From the NCBI GenBank assembly GCA_947313765.1, contig CAMZNQ010000210.1:1-29829 (forward strand): a DNA stretch of 29,829 nt, read 5' to 3'. The DNA is from an uncultured Sulfurovum sp. Its GTDB lineage: Bacteria; Campylobacterota; Campylobacteria; Campylobacterales; Sulfurovaceae. Below the pieces are notes generated by a model that searched no databases, was not told where the DNA came from, and saw nothing but the letters and a program-made list of their open reading frames with translations. Both the position numbers and the translations under genes were made by a program. This document shows positions 1 to 9,096 of this stretch, in pieces; the first letter of the stretch is position 1, and each line of letters begins with the position of its first letter.

Positions 1-190
1 CTTTAATTCTGCAATCTTACAATAAAACAGCTTAACAAAAAATATTTGAAAACGTTTAATTTAATTTCCTTTGAAAAGTTTCAACTACCATCAACCAATT
101 CCCCAAACATAAAATCCTTATCTCTCTATCTATATATAATATTTTATATATTGCCTAAATTTTTAGGATTTTATTTTTTCTAAGATTTTA
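1..190. other. Left-edge noncoding stretch
   Basis: Very AT-rich sequence with no convincing coding frame on either strand. It lies beyond the 3' end of tamB. A TATAAT hexamer is at 135-140 and a short hairpin followed by a T-rich run is at 154-179 (separate entry). Otherwise nothing can be supported here. Confidence 0.5.
154..179 (+). terminator. Possible rho-independent terminator
   Basis: CCTAA and TTAGG pair around a 4-base loop (154-167) and are followed by ATTTTATTTTTT. The stem is short and AT-rich, so the call is weak. It would end a plus-strand transcript entering from the left of the window. It also lies between the TATAAT at 135-140 and the strong ribosome-binding site at 190-196, so it could instead be a leader hairpin. 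Confidence 0.3.
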
Positions 191-203
191 GGAGGGAATA
201 GAT

Positions 204-392
204 TTGGATGAGTTACATAATTTTTTAGAAAAAAAGTTACGAGAAGTACTATTTTTTACGCATCTAATTCTCATATACACTCCCACGCAGGAGCGATGGG
301 AGCGAAAAAAAGGTAACAAAATATTATCTAAATTTCTTTCTAAAGAAGATATCTATGCTTTGAGAAGGTACTGTTTTTTGGTGCTGACCTAA
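204..392 (+). CDS. Doubtful 62-residue ORF with a strong SD
   Basis: The ORF begins with TTG at 204, preceded by a near-perfect Shine-Dalgarno AGGAGGG (190-196) at 7-base spacing. That is the only reason to take it seriously. The first 18 or so residues (MDELHNFLEKKLREVLFF) look like an ordinary amphipathic start. The middle is the translation of the dispersed repeat at 261-308. The last 69 bases run antisense to the 3' end of tamB. No family is recognised. It may be a short gene remnant interrupted by the repeat, or spurious. Confidence 0.25.
   Translation: MDELHNFLEKKLREVLFFTHLILIYTPTQERWERKKGNKILSKFLSKEDIYALRRYCFLVLT
261..308 (-). repeat. Dispersed repeat copy, left
   Basis: Read on the minus strand, this is a short imperfect inverted repeat (CTCCCA 280-285 with TGGGAG 297-302) followed by GAGAATTAGATG. 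A related copy in the opposite orientation is at 29650-29706. The two share the pattern CG-pyrimidine-TCCCAT..CTCC..GGRA..TAYGAGAATTA, and the 17-mer catctaattctcatata occurs in both (261-277 and 29690-29706). It resembles the short palindromic repeats with a GTTCCCA...TGGGAAC core that are scattered through many proteobacterial genomes, but the family cannot be assigned here. Confidence 0.55.
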
Positions 393-3300
393 CTCTATCT
401 TAATATTTTTATTGACATCATACTCTAAAATAAAAGAGTTACCCTCTTTTGAACTCTCTACAACAAACATAGTTTTTTTATCTATTTTTTTACCAACTTG
501 AATAGCATACCCCTCTCCTGTTCCATCATCTTTTATATATACTCTATCAAGTTCAAGTTCATAGGCTAAATCTCTAGCTGCTTGATTCATGATAAATAGT
601 TCAGCCTCTCTTCCTAAATTTGTATCTTTATCAGATAGTTTTGCTGTAGATACACCAAATAGAAGATATGATAATATATCTTTTTTAGGCATCTGTGGTT
701 CTGAAGAGAAATCAATTTTTGGACGATTTGCATCTCCATGTATCTTGATGGTAATTAGGACATCAGGTAACTCATGTTGTACTGTAATATCAAGCATTGG
801 ATTAATCTCTTTTAGCCCTCTAAAGACTACTGAAGAGTCAACAACTCTAAATGTTTTTGGTGGTTGTTCAACAATACCATTAATCTCTTTGATTCTACCT
901 AACATTCCAAGATTTTTGCCAAACTCTTTTTTTGCTTTAAGGTCAACTCTAAAGCCTAAATCAATATCTCTTGTCTTATATTTAGCATCTCTAGCTGATA
1001 TATCTACATCAATATAGGTATCTTCTATAAATGAGTTTTTCTCTTTTTTTCTCTTTTTATCTTTTTTTGTAATAATAACTACATCTGAATCGTGTGCAGG
1101 GTCTAAAAATTTTGATTCATATAGTAGCTTCATGTTATCAAGAGTTACGTTTCCTTGAACTTTTTTCTTTTTTCCAATCTGCTCATAGTCTATATTGGTT
1201 GAGAGTATAACCTCTCCATAATCAGGGTGTCCAAGAGGTAGTTTATCTATTGAGAAGTTTCCATTCAAATTCTCCTCTGTTCCATCTAATTTTACCAAGA
1301 TATTAGGGTGTATATCCAATATAACATCTCTTCGTTTTCCTAGATGAATTTTACCTTTTCTGTTTAGATAGAACTTTCTATTTAGACGATTATCTTCAAA
1401 CTCTGTTGTCTCTAAATTTAGTCTATTGATGGTTAAAAGCTCTTTTGAGTACTCTGCATCAATATCTATATTTTCTACATTAAATGCTTCTAGCTCTATC
1501 TTTTTAGAGATAATATTTGCATGAATATCTTCTCCTTTAACTTTTGCTTTGAGAGTTATAGCACCTTTTATTGGAACAATTTCAAATGGATATAGTCTAG
1601 CAAACTCCTCTTGAACTTTAGTTAACGAATCAACATTTAAAGTAGCCTCTATATCTCTACTTTTAAGATTTCCTTGAGCTTTTAGTTTGAGATGTTTTGT
1701 TCCCATATCTACTTTTAAACCATCTGCTCTACTTTTTGCATCAATCTTTATCTTAAAATTTTTATTTGAGGCAATATAGCCTTTTATGGTAAAATACTCT
1801 TTTGATATAGTTGATTTTCCATATAGATTTACTTTAATGAATTTATCTTTAAGCTCATCAGGAAGTTTTACAACTCTACTTGGATATATCTTTTTACTCT
1901 TTATGTAAAAGTTGATTTTATCAAAATCACTACTGCTTTTTGCATCCAATTTCAGAAGTTTAGAGTTAAGCTTTACAAATGTCTCTCTTTTTAACTTATT
2001 AATATCTATATTTACTGGTGTAAATTCATTTAGATTGACTCCAAAACCATTAAATCTATCAATAGATACTTTTCCCTTTAACCTCATCTCTTTTGGCTTA
2101 GTATAGTCTCCTTTAAACTGACTATTTAGATTTAAAGAGATACTTTTTGCATCTGAATTTAACTTTAACTCCCCCGCTACTATATGATTTTTTAGATTTA
2201 AATCTATCTTTTTACTACTCAAAGTTATGGTTGAGACTATCTTTTGAGCTAAAACTTTTGACTTTAAATCAAATTTTGCTTTTACCCTATTGATATCTCC
2301 ATTTGCACTTAGTTTTAGAGGTATCTTCTCTTTAATTGTTATGTTTGAATCTTTTAAAAATCTATTTATATATCTATCATCTACAAGTAAGTTTATATCT
2401 GTTTTAAACTTTAAAGAGTTATTTATGTCATTAGTGTTTAGTTTTGTAGTAGCCTCTATATCTCCATTTGCGATAGTTGATTTAATATTGGTCGATAGAT
2501 TTAGGGCAAGATTACCATCTATTGGTCTACTCTCCCCTTTTAATAGCAGATTTTTAACACTCATATCTATATCATTCTGTTTAGCTCTAAGAGTATCAAT
2601 ACTAACTCTAAATCCAACTCTCTTCATGCTACCTTTAGCGTTTAAACCTAGTCTACTATCTCCTAAAAGTGTAATATTTGTATCTTTTAAATATCTGCCT
2701 ATATATTTTCTATGACTTTTAAAGTCTGAATCTAAATCAAATTGGAGACTACTGTTTATATCTTTGAAGTTTAGAGTGCTATCTAATGCAATTTTACCAT
2801 CAGCCACAGAGGAGTTGAAATGGGTTAGTAGTTTTGACTTGATATCTCCATCAATAGGTTTAACCTCTCCTTTTAGCTCTAACTCTTTTAAATCTAAACT
2901 AAGCTCACTCTGTTTAGCTCTAAAATCATTAACATTAAGAGTGAAACCCACTCTCTTCATATTACCTTTAGCATTTAAAGCTAATTTACCATCTTCTAAA
3001 AGATAGAGATTTATATCTTTTAAATATTTTTTATGGCTTTTAAATTTTGAATCTAAATTAAATTGGAGAGAGTTGTTTATATCTTTGAAGTTTAGAGTGC
3101 TATCTAACGCAATCCTACCATTAGCTACAGAGGAGTTGAAATGGGTTAGTAGTTTTGATTTAACATCTCCATCAATAGGTTTAGCCTCCCCTTTTAACTC
3201 TAAATCTTTTAAATCTAAGCTAAACTCATTCTGTTTAGCCTTTAACCCTTTAACCATTGTCTTGAAGTGAACTTGTTTTAGGTCTCCTTTAGCGAAGATA

Positions 3301-4316
3301 GTTATCTTAGGTAACTTTTGAACTGTTATGTTCTGCTCTTCTAACAATTTAGAGATAAATATCTTTTTAGGTTCTATCTCTGTATCAATATTAAATATTA
3401 GAGTGCTATTTATATCATCTAAATCTAAACTTGTTATAGCATTTAGTTTTAGATGTGCTACATTTCCATCTAGCTCTGTATTTAGACTATTTTTAAGAGA
3501 GTTCTCTTTAATGTTAAATTTCCCTTTTGTTCTAAAGAGTCTACTATTGACTAGATAATCATTCTGTTTTAAAGAGAGTCTATCAATAAGTACATCATAC
3601 TTTACCTCATCTAAATTACCTTTTGCATTTAACTTCAATTTAGGGTTTGACAATAGTGTTAAGTTATACTCCTCTATGTATGGGGAGATAAACTCTCTAT
3701 TTGGTTCTATTTTTACCAATATCTCATAATTCTCATTTTTTAAAGAGCCTTTTATATCTGCTTGTGTCGCATTACTATCAAGTAGAAAAGTAAAATCTCC
3801 ACTATTCTTTTTTTTCATATCTGTATCTATGTTTGATAGATGAAGTTTTGCTGATTGGATATGATAGTTTTGATAATCTATGTTTTTTACAGATATATCA
3901 CTATTTTTAACTAGAATTCTATCAAAAGGGAGAGATATATTCTCCTCGCGCTTACTCTCTTGGCTACTATTACTCTCTATGAGAGATGTTAAAAAATCTC
4001 TATCTATTTGAGCATCTTCTAAAATGAGATTATCAATAACAAGGACTCTATCTTTTAATGCATCAAAATCAATCTTTAGAGCTACTTTTTTAGCTTTGAT
4101 TTGATTGTTATAGTTAATATCTTTTAAAGAGAATCCTGAAAGCAGTCCACCCTCCATCTCTCCGTATGTAATATTTAACTCTTGTAGAGGTTTTTTTAAT
4201 AGAGTCAAAATAGTTGAGGGGGATTCAATGACAAAAAGAGTAATAGAACCCAAAAATAGTAGTATAAAAATTAACCATTTTATTAAGCTATAAAAAGTAG
4301 AAATTGTCTTTATCAA
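324..4316 (-). CDS. tamB: TamB-like inner-membrane translocation protein
   Basis: This 1330-residue protein belongs to the TamB/DUF490 (AsmA-like) family. TamB works with the outer-membrane barrel TamA, spanning the periplasm as a beta-taco groove for outer-membrane protein insertion or phospholipid transport. An N-terminal signal anchor (about residues 13-32) is followed by a long beta-rich region. The C-terminal DUF490 domain ends in a basic-aromatic tail, FFRKKFR. Residues 234-673 hold four tandem units of 107-111 residues, each ending in a motif like LNAKG. The start is TTG (4314-4316), overlapping the tamA stop as TTGA, with AGGA about 8 bases upstream inside tamA, so the two are translationally coupled. 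Length is near the family norm of about 1250. The family call is firm. The exact substrate is unknown. Confidence 0.88.
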   Translation of the reverse strand: MIKTISTFYSLIKWLIFILLFLGSITLFVIESPSTILTLLKKPLQELNITYGEMEGGLLSGFSLKDINYNNQIKAKKVALKIDFDALKDRVLVIDNLILEDAQIDRDFLTSLIESNSSQESKREENISLPFDRILVKNSDISVKNIDYQNYHIQSAKLHLSNIDTDMKKKNSGDFTFLLDSNATQADIKGSLKNENYEILVKIEPNREFISPYIEEYNLTLLSNPKLKLNAKGNLDEVKYDVLIDRLSLKQNDYLVNSRLFRTKGKFNIKENSLKNSLNTELDGNVAHLKLNAITSLDLDDINSTLIFNIDTEIEPKKIFISKLLEEQNITVQKLPKITIFAKGDLKQVHFKTMVKGLKAKQNEFSLDLKDLELKGEAKPIDGDVKSKLLTHFNSSVANGRIALDSTLNFKDINNSLQFNLDSKFKSHKKYLKDINLYLLEDGKLALNAKGNMKRVGFTLNVNDFRAKQSELSLDLKELELKGEVKPIDGDIKSKLLTHFNSSVADGKIALDSTLNFKDINSSLQFDLDSDFKSHRKYIGRYLKDTNITLLGDSRLGLNAKGSMKRVGFRVSIDTLRAKQNDIDMSVKNLLLKGESRPIDGNLALNLSTNIKSTIANGDIEATTKLNTNDINNSLKFKTDINLLVDDRYINRFLKDSNITIKEKIPLKLSANGDINRVKAKFDLKSKVLAQKIVSTITLSSKKIDLNLKNHIVAGELKLNSDAKSISLNLNSQFKGDYTKPKEMRLKGKVSIDRFNGFGVNLNEFTPVNIDINKLKRETFVKLNSKLLKLDAKSSSDFDKINFYIKSKKIYPSRVVKLPDELKDKFIKVNLYGKSTISKEYFTIKGYIASNKNFKIKIDAKSRADGLKVDMGTKHLKLKAQGNLKSRDIEATLNVDSLTKVQEEFARLYPFEIVPIKGAITLKAKVKGEDIHANIISKKIELEAFNVENIDIDAEYSKELLTINRLNLETTEFEDNRLNRKFYLNRKGKIHLGKRRDVILDIHPNILVKLDGTEENLNGNFSIDKLPLGHPDYGEVILSTNIDYEQIGKKKKVQGNVTLDNMKLLYESKFLDPAHDSDVVIITKKDKKRKKEKNSFIEDTYIDVDISARDAKYKTRDIDLGFRVDLKAKKEFGKNLGMLGRIKEINGIVEQPPKTFRVVDSSVVFRGLKEINPMLDITVQHELPDVLITIKIHGDANRPKIDFSSEPQMPKKDILSYLLFGVSTAKLSDKDTNLGREAELFIMNQAARDLAYELELDRVYIKDDGTGEGYAIQVGKKIDKKTMFVVESSKEGNSFILEYDVNKNIKIELGQHQKTVPSQSIDIFFRKKFR
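2298..3617 (-). repeat. Four tandem ~107-111-residue repeats within tamB
   Basis: The units are residues 234-344, 345-451, 452-562 and 563-673 of TamB. Each contains an AKQ(N/S)(E/D) motif, an LxLKGExxPIDG motif in the last three, a DIN(N/S)SL motif and a final AKG or ANG. The two middle units (2631-2963 and 2964-3284) are strikingly alike in DNA. Long matching stretches, for example around 2754-2935 and 3075-3256, are offset by exactly 321 bases. This is an in-frame duplication, not a CRISPR or mobile repeat. Confidence 0.8.
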
Positions 4317-6007
4317 AATACTTGTCCTATTCCTAAATGAAGTGCAAAACCACCCTCTTGGGGATAGCCAACATCTAACCGTAACGGTCCAATAATTGAG
4401 AGGTATCTAAGACCTAATCCATAGGAGTTGTACCACTCTTTTGAAAAATCGTTAACCTCATTTGAGAGTTTAGATGTATCAAAAAAAGATACAACAGAGA
4501 AGTTATCTGTTAAGTAGTATCTAGCCTCTAAAGAGCCATCAATGGCACTCAATCCACCAATTGGATATTTACCTTCATGTTCTCCTAAATCTCTATATTC
4601 ATAACCTCTATTGCTCATCGCACCACCTAAAAAGAAGTGTTTAAATGGTGGGGTCTGTTTTGTAATAGAACCAACTTTTATCTTTGATGCTAGAACAAAA
4701 GGTTTAAACTCTTTTATGTAACGAGCCTCTCCTAATATCTTTAAATAGTCTATATCTGAACCTAATTGTTTCATAGACTTTTCCAAATATAGAGAGTAGT
4801 AAGTTCCACTCTTTGCATCCATTTTAGAATCACGATTATCAATAACAATTTTATAGAATAGTGAGTTGATTAGATAGTTACCCTCTAAAAATGCTGGAAC
4901 ATCTGATGTTACATCTAAATACTCTGTTTGAAAACCAAAAAAGTGGTCTAAACCAATAAAAGATTTTCCAAAAGTAACTCTATCTTTTACTCTATTTTCA
5001 ATATATGAGTCATAATCCCATTTTCCAAAATTGAACTCATTTCTAAAAGAGAAATCTCCTAACCAAGGGTTCTCTAATCTTGGGTCATAGTAATCTATAT
5101 GAGAATCAAATCCTCTTTGAGAAACCTTTGCTCCTAGTCTAAATTCACGTAAATTTCCAAAAAAGTTATGGTCAATATATTCTGCTCCACCTCTTGCTCC
5201 ATCTTCTGTATCGTAACCAATGTTTGATACAAACTCTTTTGTTCGTCCCTGTCTTAAAAGAATATCAATATCTTTTTTTGAGTTACTCCTATTTGAATCT
5301 GTCTCAATTTTAATCTTATCAAAAACACCTAAACGGTATAGATTATCGTAGCTATCCTCTACCTTTGATATGTTATAGAGTTCATCTTTTTTATACTCTA
5401 ACTCTTTTTCAATTAAAAAATCATCTACATCAGAGCTATTATTTATCTCTGTAGCTCCAAAGTAGGATTTTATCCCTTTATCTATTGAGATATTTATATC
5501 TACTCTATATAAATCTAAATCAACAAAGGCTTTAGCCTTCATACTATAGTGTGGGTATCCATTCTCTTCTAAAAATCGTGTTATCCTCTTTTTGCTATTT
5601 GTAAAATCTACTGTTTTAAAACGACTATTTTTTTTAAATTGAAGAAACTTCTCAAACTCTTTATCTATATTTATTGAGGATATTTTAATTGGTCTATTTT
5701 TTTTGATATATATATAAATTGTATCCTCATCTGTACTAGAGGTAACTTTGACTCTATAATAGCCCATACTTTTCGAGTAGTCAGTGATACTTGATACATA
5801 GTTTTTTATATCACTACTTTTAAAAGTTGGGTCTTTTTTCCAAAATTTGTAGATTGGTGGGTATTCAATGTGAGAAGCTTTTAAAAGAGTTGTTCTGTCA
5901 AATTCACCTGTAATTAAATCAACATCCCCTCTAAACTCAATATTGTTAAATGTTTTTGCATTTAGTAGAGTAAAAATAGTTAATATTATATATATGCTTT
6001 TTTTCAT
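4313..6007 (-). CDS. tamA: TamA-like outer-membrane assembly barrel
   Basis: A 564-residue Omp85/BamA-superfamily protein. It has a Sec signal peptide (about residues 1-17, hydrophobic core IYIILTIFTLL ending NA), POTRA-like sequence to about residue 250, and a C-terminal 16-strand-type barrel. The barrel shows the conserved motif GGAMSNRGYEYRDLG and a strand ending in Phe (GIGQVF), the outer-membrane insertion signal. With TamB directly downstream it forms the translocation and assembly module. Length matches TamA (about 570) rather than BamA (about 750-800). There is no visible SD. TAAAAT at 6014-6019 sits six bases before the ATG, suggesting a leaderless start. A small chance remains that it is another short Omp85 paralogue. 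Confidence 0.87.
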   Translation of the reverse strand: MKKSIYIILTIFTLLNAKTFNNIEFRGDVDLITGEFDRTTLLKASHIEYPPIYKFWKKDPTFKSSDIKNYVSSITDYSKSMGYYRVKVTSSTDEDTIYIYIKKNRPIKISSINIDKEFEKFLQFKKNSRFKTVDFTNSKKRITRFLEENGYPHYSMKAKAFVDLDLYRVDINISIDKGIKSYFGATEINNSSDVDDFLIEKELEYKKDELYNISKVEDSYDNLYRLGVFDKIKIETDSNRSNSKKDIDILLRQGRTKEFVSNIGYDTEDGARGGAEYIDHNFFGNLREFRLGAKVSQRGFDSHIDYYDPRLENPWLGDFSFRNEFNFGKWDYDSYIENRVKDRVTFGKSFIGLDHFFGFQTEYLDVTSDVPAFLEGNYLINSLFYKIVIDNRDSKMDAKSGTYYSLYLEKSMKQLGSDIDYLKILGEARYIKEFKPFVLASKIKVGSITKQTPPFKHFFLGGAMSNRGYEYRDLGEHEGKYPIGGLSAIDGSLEARYYLTDNFSVVSFFDTSKLSNEVNDFSKEWYNSYGLGLRYLSIIGPLRLDVGYPQEGGFALHLGIGQVF

Positions 6008-6013
6008 AAATAG

Positions 6014-6019
6014 ATTTTA
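6014..6019 (-). promoter_or_regulatory. Candidate -10 box for tamA (leaderless geometry)
   Basis: On the minus strand TAAAAT is followed by exactly six bases and then the tamA ATG. A start of transcription 6-7 bases past the -10 would fall on or next to the start codon. No purine-rich SD is present in the 20 bases before the ATG. Confidence 0.4.
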
Positions 6020-6050
6020 CAAGAAAAACATTAAATGTAACATTTTTAAT

Positions 6051-6512
6051 CTACTCAATTACTAAACTACTTCTATCTATTTTTTTCCATGTTCCACCAT
6101 CCAACATAGAGTATTCTCCATCTTTTTTCTCTTTACATCCTGTACATATTTCAGCTGTACCATTATGAAATGGAAATGCAAAATCATAAATAGGTGGTAG
6201 AACCATCTCTAAATTTCTATTGAAAAATCCAATTTTACCATCCACTCTTGTACGTGCTAAACCATCTTGAAACTCATCTGCTCCATTATCGTAAGTTAGA
6301 GTTAACATCTTTTTCCCTGATTTATGAATATAGTAAAAATTTTTACCAATGGGAACTGCAATAAGCTCTTTACCTTTAAAATCAAGTTGGCTTAGATACT
6401 CTTTAGAGACATAAGAGGAGTTAATATTATCTTTCTTTACTGAAATAGGAGTAATTTTAGAACAAGAGATGATAGATAGAGTAATAGCTAGATATAGGAG
6501 ATGTTTCAACAT
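6051..6512 (-). CDS. WG-repeat lipoprotein
   Basis: A 153-residue secreted lipoprotein: hydrophobic signal MLKHLLYLAITLSIIS followed by Cys17 as the lipidation site. The mature part contains WG/KWG-type beta repeats, seen as an F-x-D-G-L-A-R-T-R-V-D-G-K-I-G-F-F-N segment followed by LPPIYDFAFPFHNGTA. This family often has periplasmic or surface roles of unknown detail. A CTGCK pair follows (Cys residues near 127 and 130). The ATG has AAGG about 8 bases upstream. It lies between the nifSU terminator and tamA, 43 bases before tamA, so it may be envelope-related, but function is not known. Family call is good, role open. Confidence 0.72.
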   Translation of the reverse strand: MLKHLLYLAITLSIISCSKITPISVKKDNINSSYVSKEYLSQLDFKGKELIAVPIGKNFYYIHKSGKKMLTLTYDNGADEFQDGLARTRVDGKIGFFNRNLEMVLPPIYDFAFPFHNGTAEICTGCKEKKDGEYSMLDGGTWKKIDRSSLVIE

Positions 6513-6535
6513 ATAACCTTTAGTAAATTAAATGC

Positions 6536-6553
6536 AGGTTCAATTTTGAACCT
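6536..6553 (-). terminator. Hairpin after nifU
   Basis: AGGTTCA (6536-6542) and TGAACCT (6547-6553) form a perfect 7-bp stem with a 4-base loop, 28 bases past the nifU stop. On the minus strand it is followed by GCATTTAATTT, a moderate T-rich tail. It likely ends or attenuates nifS-nifU transcription before the lipoprotein gene. Confidence 0.5.
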
Positions 6554-6580
6554 ACAAATTATTGACTATATTTTAACAAA

Positions 6581-7552
6581 TTATATTGGTAAAACTCTAA
6601 TGTTTTGGTCTAATTTCTCTTTCAAGATATTTTCAATAGCAAAAAGTGTACCTGTATCAGCACTTGCACAACCGTTACATGCACCTAAATATCTAATGTA
6701 GATGTCATGATTCTCTCCATTCTCTTTAATATCAAGAACTTCCATATCTCCACCATCCATAATAAGCATTTGACGGATATTATCATCAATCACTTTCTCA
6801 ACAGCTTTAAGCTTTTGAACAATTGACATCTTAGCAAATTCAATTGTTGTATCTACTCCACCAAGTGTTGAACCTGCAAGTAGTTTCTCTTGGTTATACT
6901 CATGAAGCAAATCAACAAGATAGATATCTTTCTCTTCATGTCCACCAGGTCGAATACATGATTTACAGAATGCCCCTGCTTTTGTGTAGTCTATTATCTG
7001 CTCAACTGTTGTAAGGTCATTGAGTCTAATTACCTCTTTAAGTGTAGATAGAGATACTCTAGCACACTCACAAACAATAATCTCTTCTTCAAAACTCTCC
7101 ATATCTACATTCATATATTGACCAGCTGCTTTTTTAATAACATCATAAGCCATAACCGAACAGTGCATCTTTTGAGGTGGTACAGAGGGAACATCTGGTG
7201 TATCTCTCATCGCTTTTTCCACATCAATATTGGTAATTTTAACAGCCTCTTGAACCGTTTTATATTTACAAAGTTCAGCCATGGTATCAGAACTTGCAAT
7301 TGCTGTTCCACAACCAAAACTTTTAAACTTTGAATCCATAATTACATCAGTATTTGGGTTAACAACCCAGTATAGACGAACAGCATCTCCACAACTTTCT
7401 GCTCCAAAGTCAGCAACAATGAGTTTTCCACCCATTGCCTCTGCCTCTTCTTCTGTAATTTCACCCATATTTTTTGGGTTATTCATTAAATCTGCTACTT
7501 TATTACTGTACTCATCCCAGATGGTACCACCTACTAAACTATCTATTCCCAT
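6581..7552 (-). CDS. nifU: NifU-type Fe-S cluster scaffold
   Basis: A full-length 323-residue modular NifU. The N-terminal U-type scaffold has cluster cysteines Cys54, Cys81 and Cys131. A central BFD-like [2Fe-2S] domain has CEC at 161-163 and CKSC at 196-199. The C-terminal Nfu domain carries the CNGC motif (Cys292, Cys295). It receives sulfur from NifS and builds Fe-S clusters for transfer to apo-proteins. In Campylobacterota (e.g. Helicobacter pylori) NifU/NifS is the housekeeping system and does not imply nitrogen fixation. The gene follows nifS by 19 bases with AAGGA before the ATG, so they form one operon. No key residue is missing. Confidence 0.95.
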   Translation of the reverse strand: MGIDSLVGGTIWDEYSNKVADLMNNPKNMGEITEEEAEAMGGKLIVADFGAESCGDAVRLYWVVNPNTDVIMDSKFKSFGCGTAIASSDTMAELCKYKTVQEAVKITNIDVEKAMRDTPDVPSVPPQKMHCSVMAYDVIKKAAGQYMNVDMESFEEEIIVCECARVSLSTLKEVIRLNDLTTVEQIIDYTKAGAFCKSCIRPGGHEEKDIYLVDLLHEYNQEKLLAGSTLGGVDTTIEFAKMSIVQKLKAVEKVIDDNIRQMLIMDGGDMEVLDIKENGENHDIYIRYLGACNGCASADTGTLFAIENILKEKLDQNIRVLPI

Positions 7553-7571
7553 TACTTTTCCTTTTATTATA

Positions 7572-8774
<1,203 letters not shown>

Positions 8775-8808
8775 CTAATTCCTTTAAGTTTTTACTCTTT
8801 TTTAAATC

Positions 8809-8823
8809 GGACAATATTAGTCC
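8809..8823 (-). promoter_or_regulatory. Candidate operator upstream of nifS
   Basis: GGAC and GTCC are separated by seven A/T bases (GGACAATATTAGTCC on the plus strand), 35 bases before the nifS ATG. Iron-sulfur assembly operons are commonly controlled by Rrf2/IscR-type repressors that bind imperfect palindromes of this size. The half-sites are only 4 bp, so this is a suggestion, not an assignment. Confidence 0.35.
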
Positions 8824-8888
8824 TAATTAACTTTTCTCATACTACATGATAAAACCTTAAAGTGACATAAAGAGAGAAAAATTTTGCG

Positions 8889-8894
8889 ATTATA
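8889..8894 (-). promoter_or_regulatory. Candidate -10 box for nifSU
   Basis: A perfect TATAAT on the minus strand. Transcription from about 8882 would give nifS a leader of roughly 107 bases that includes the 8809-8823 palindrome. No convincing -35 is seen, which is usual for Campylobacterota sigma-70 promoters. Confidence 0.45.
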
Positions 8895-9096
8895 CTCCCT
8901 TGATGGTTAAAATTGAATTTAAAACAATATTTTTATTAATTATATCAGTAATCAATATAAAAAGTATATTTACATACATATAAAAACAATTATACTGTTT
9001 CCTTTAATTTTATTTATAAAAACAGAGAATAATTGGATTATAGTTAAAAAAATAAAGATACAATATAGATATATAAAAGATATAAAAGGGTTCACT

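Larger units (their letters stand above)
8775..9096. other. Divergent intergenic region nifS / TPR gene
   Basis: A 322-base AT-rich region with no coding frame. The nifS-proximal part holds the GGAC-N7-GTCC palindrome (8809-8823) and a minus-strand TATAAT (8889-8894). The plus-strand side before 9097 has several TATA-like hexamers, the nearest being TATAAA about ten bases before the ATG. Confidence 0.5.

Noticed and set aside
2631..3284. Repeated blocks that might suggest a CRISPR or mobile repeat
   Set aside because: The period is 321 bases, in frame, within one coding sequence, and the protein translation repeats too. This is a domain duplication.
589..3558. Several plus-strand ORFs of 64-142 codons opposite tamB
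   Set aside because: They are the antisense of a 1330-codon gene with clear family features. They are rich in Ser/Leu/Phe as expected for the reverse frame, have no SD, and show no recognisable domain.
6033..6045. Terminator between the WG lipoprotein and tamA
   Set aside because: AAATG/CATTT is only five A/T-rich pairs with a three-base loop. It is too weak to report as a feature.
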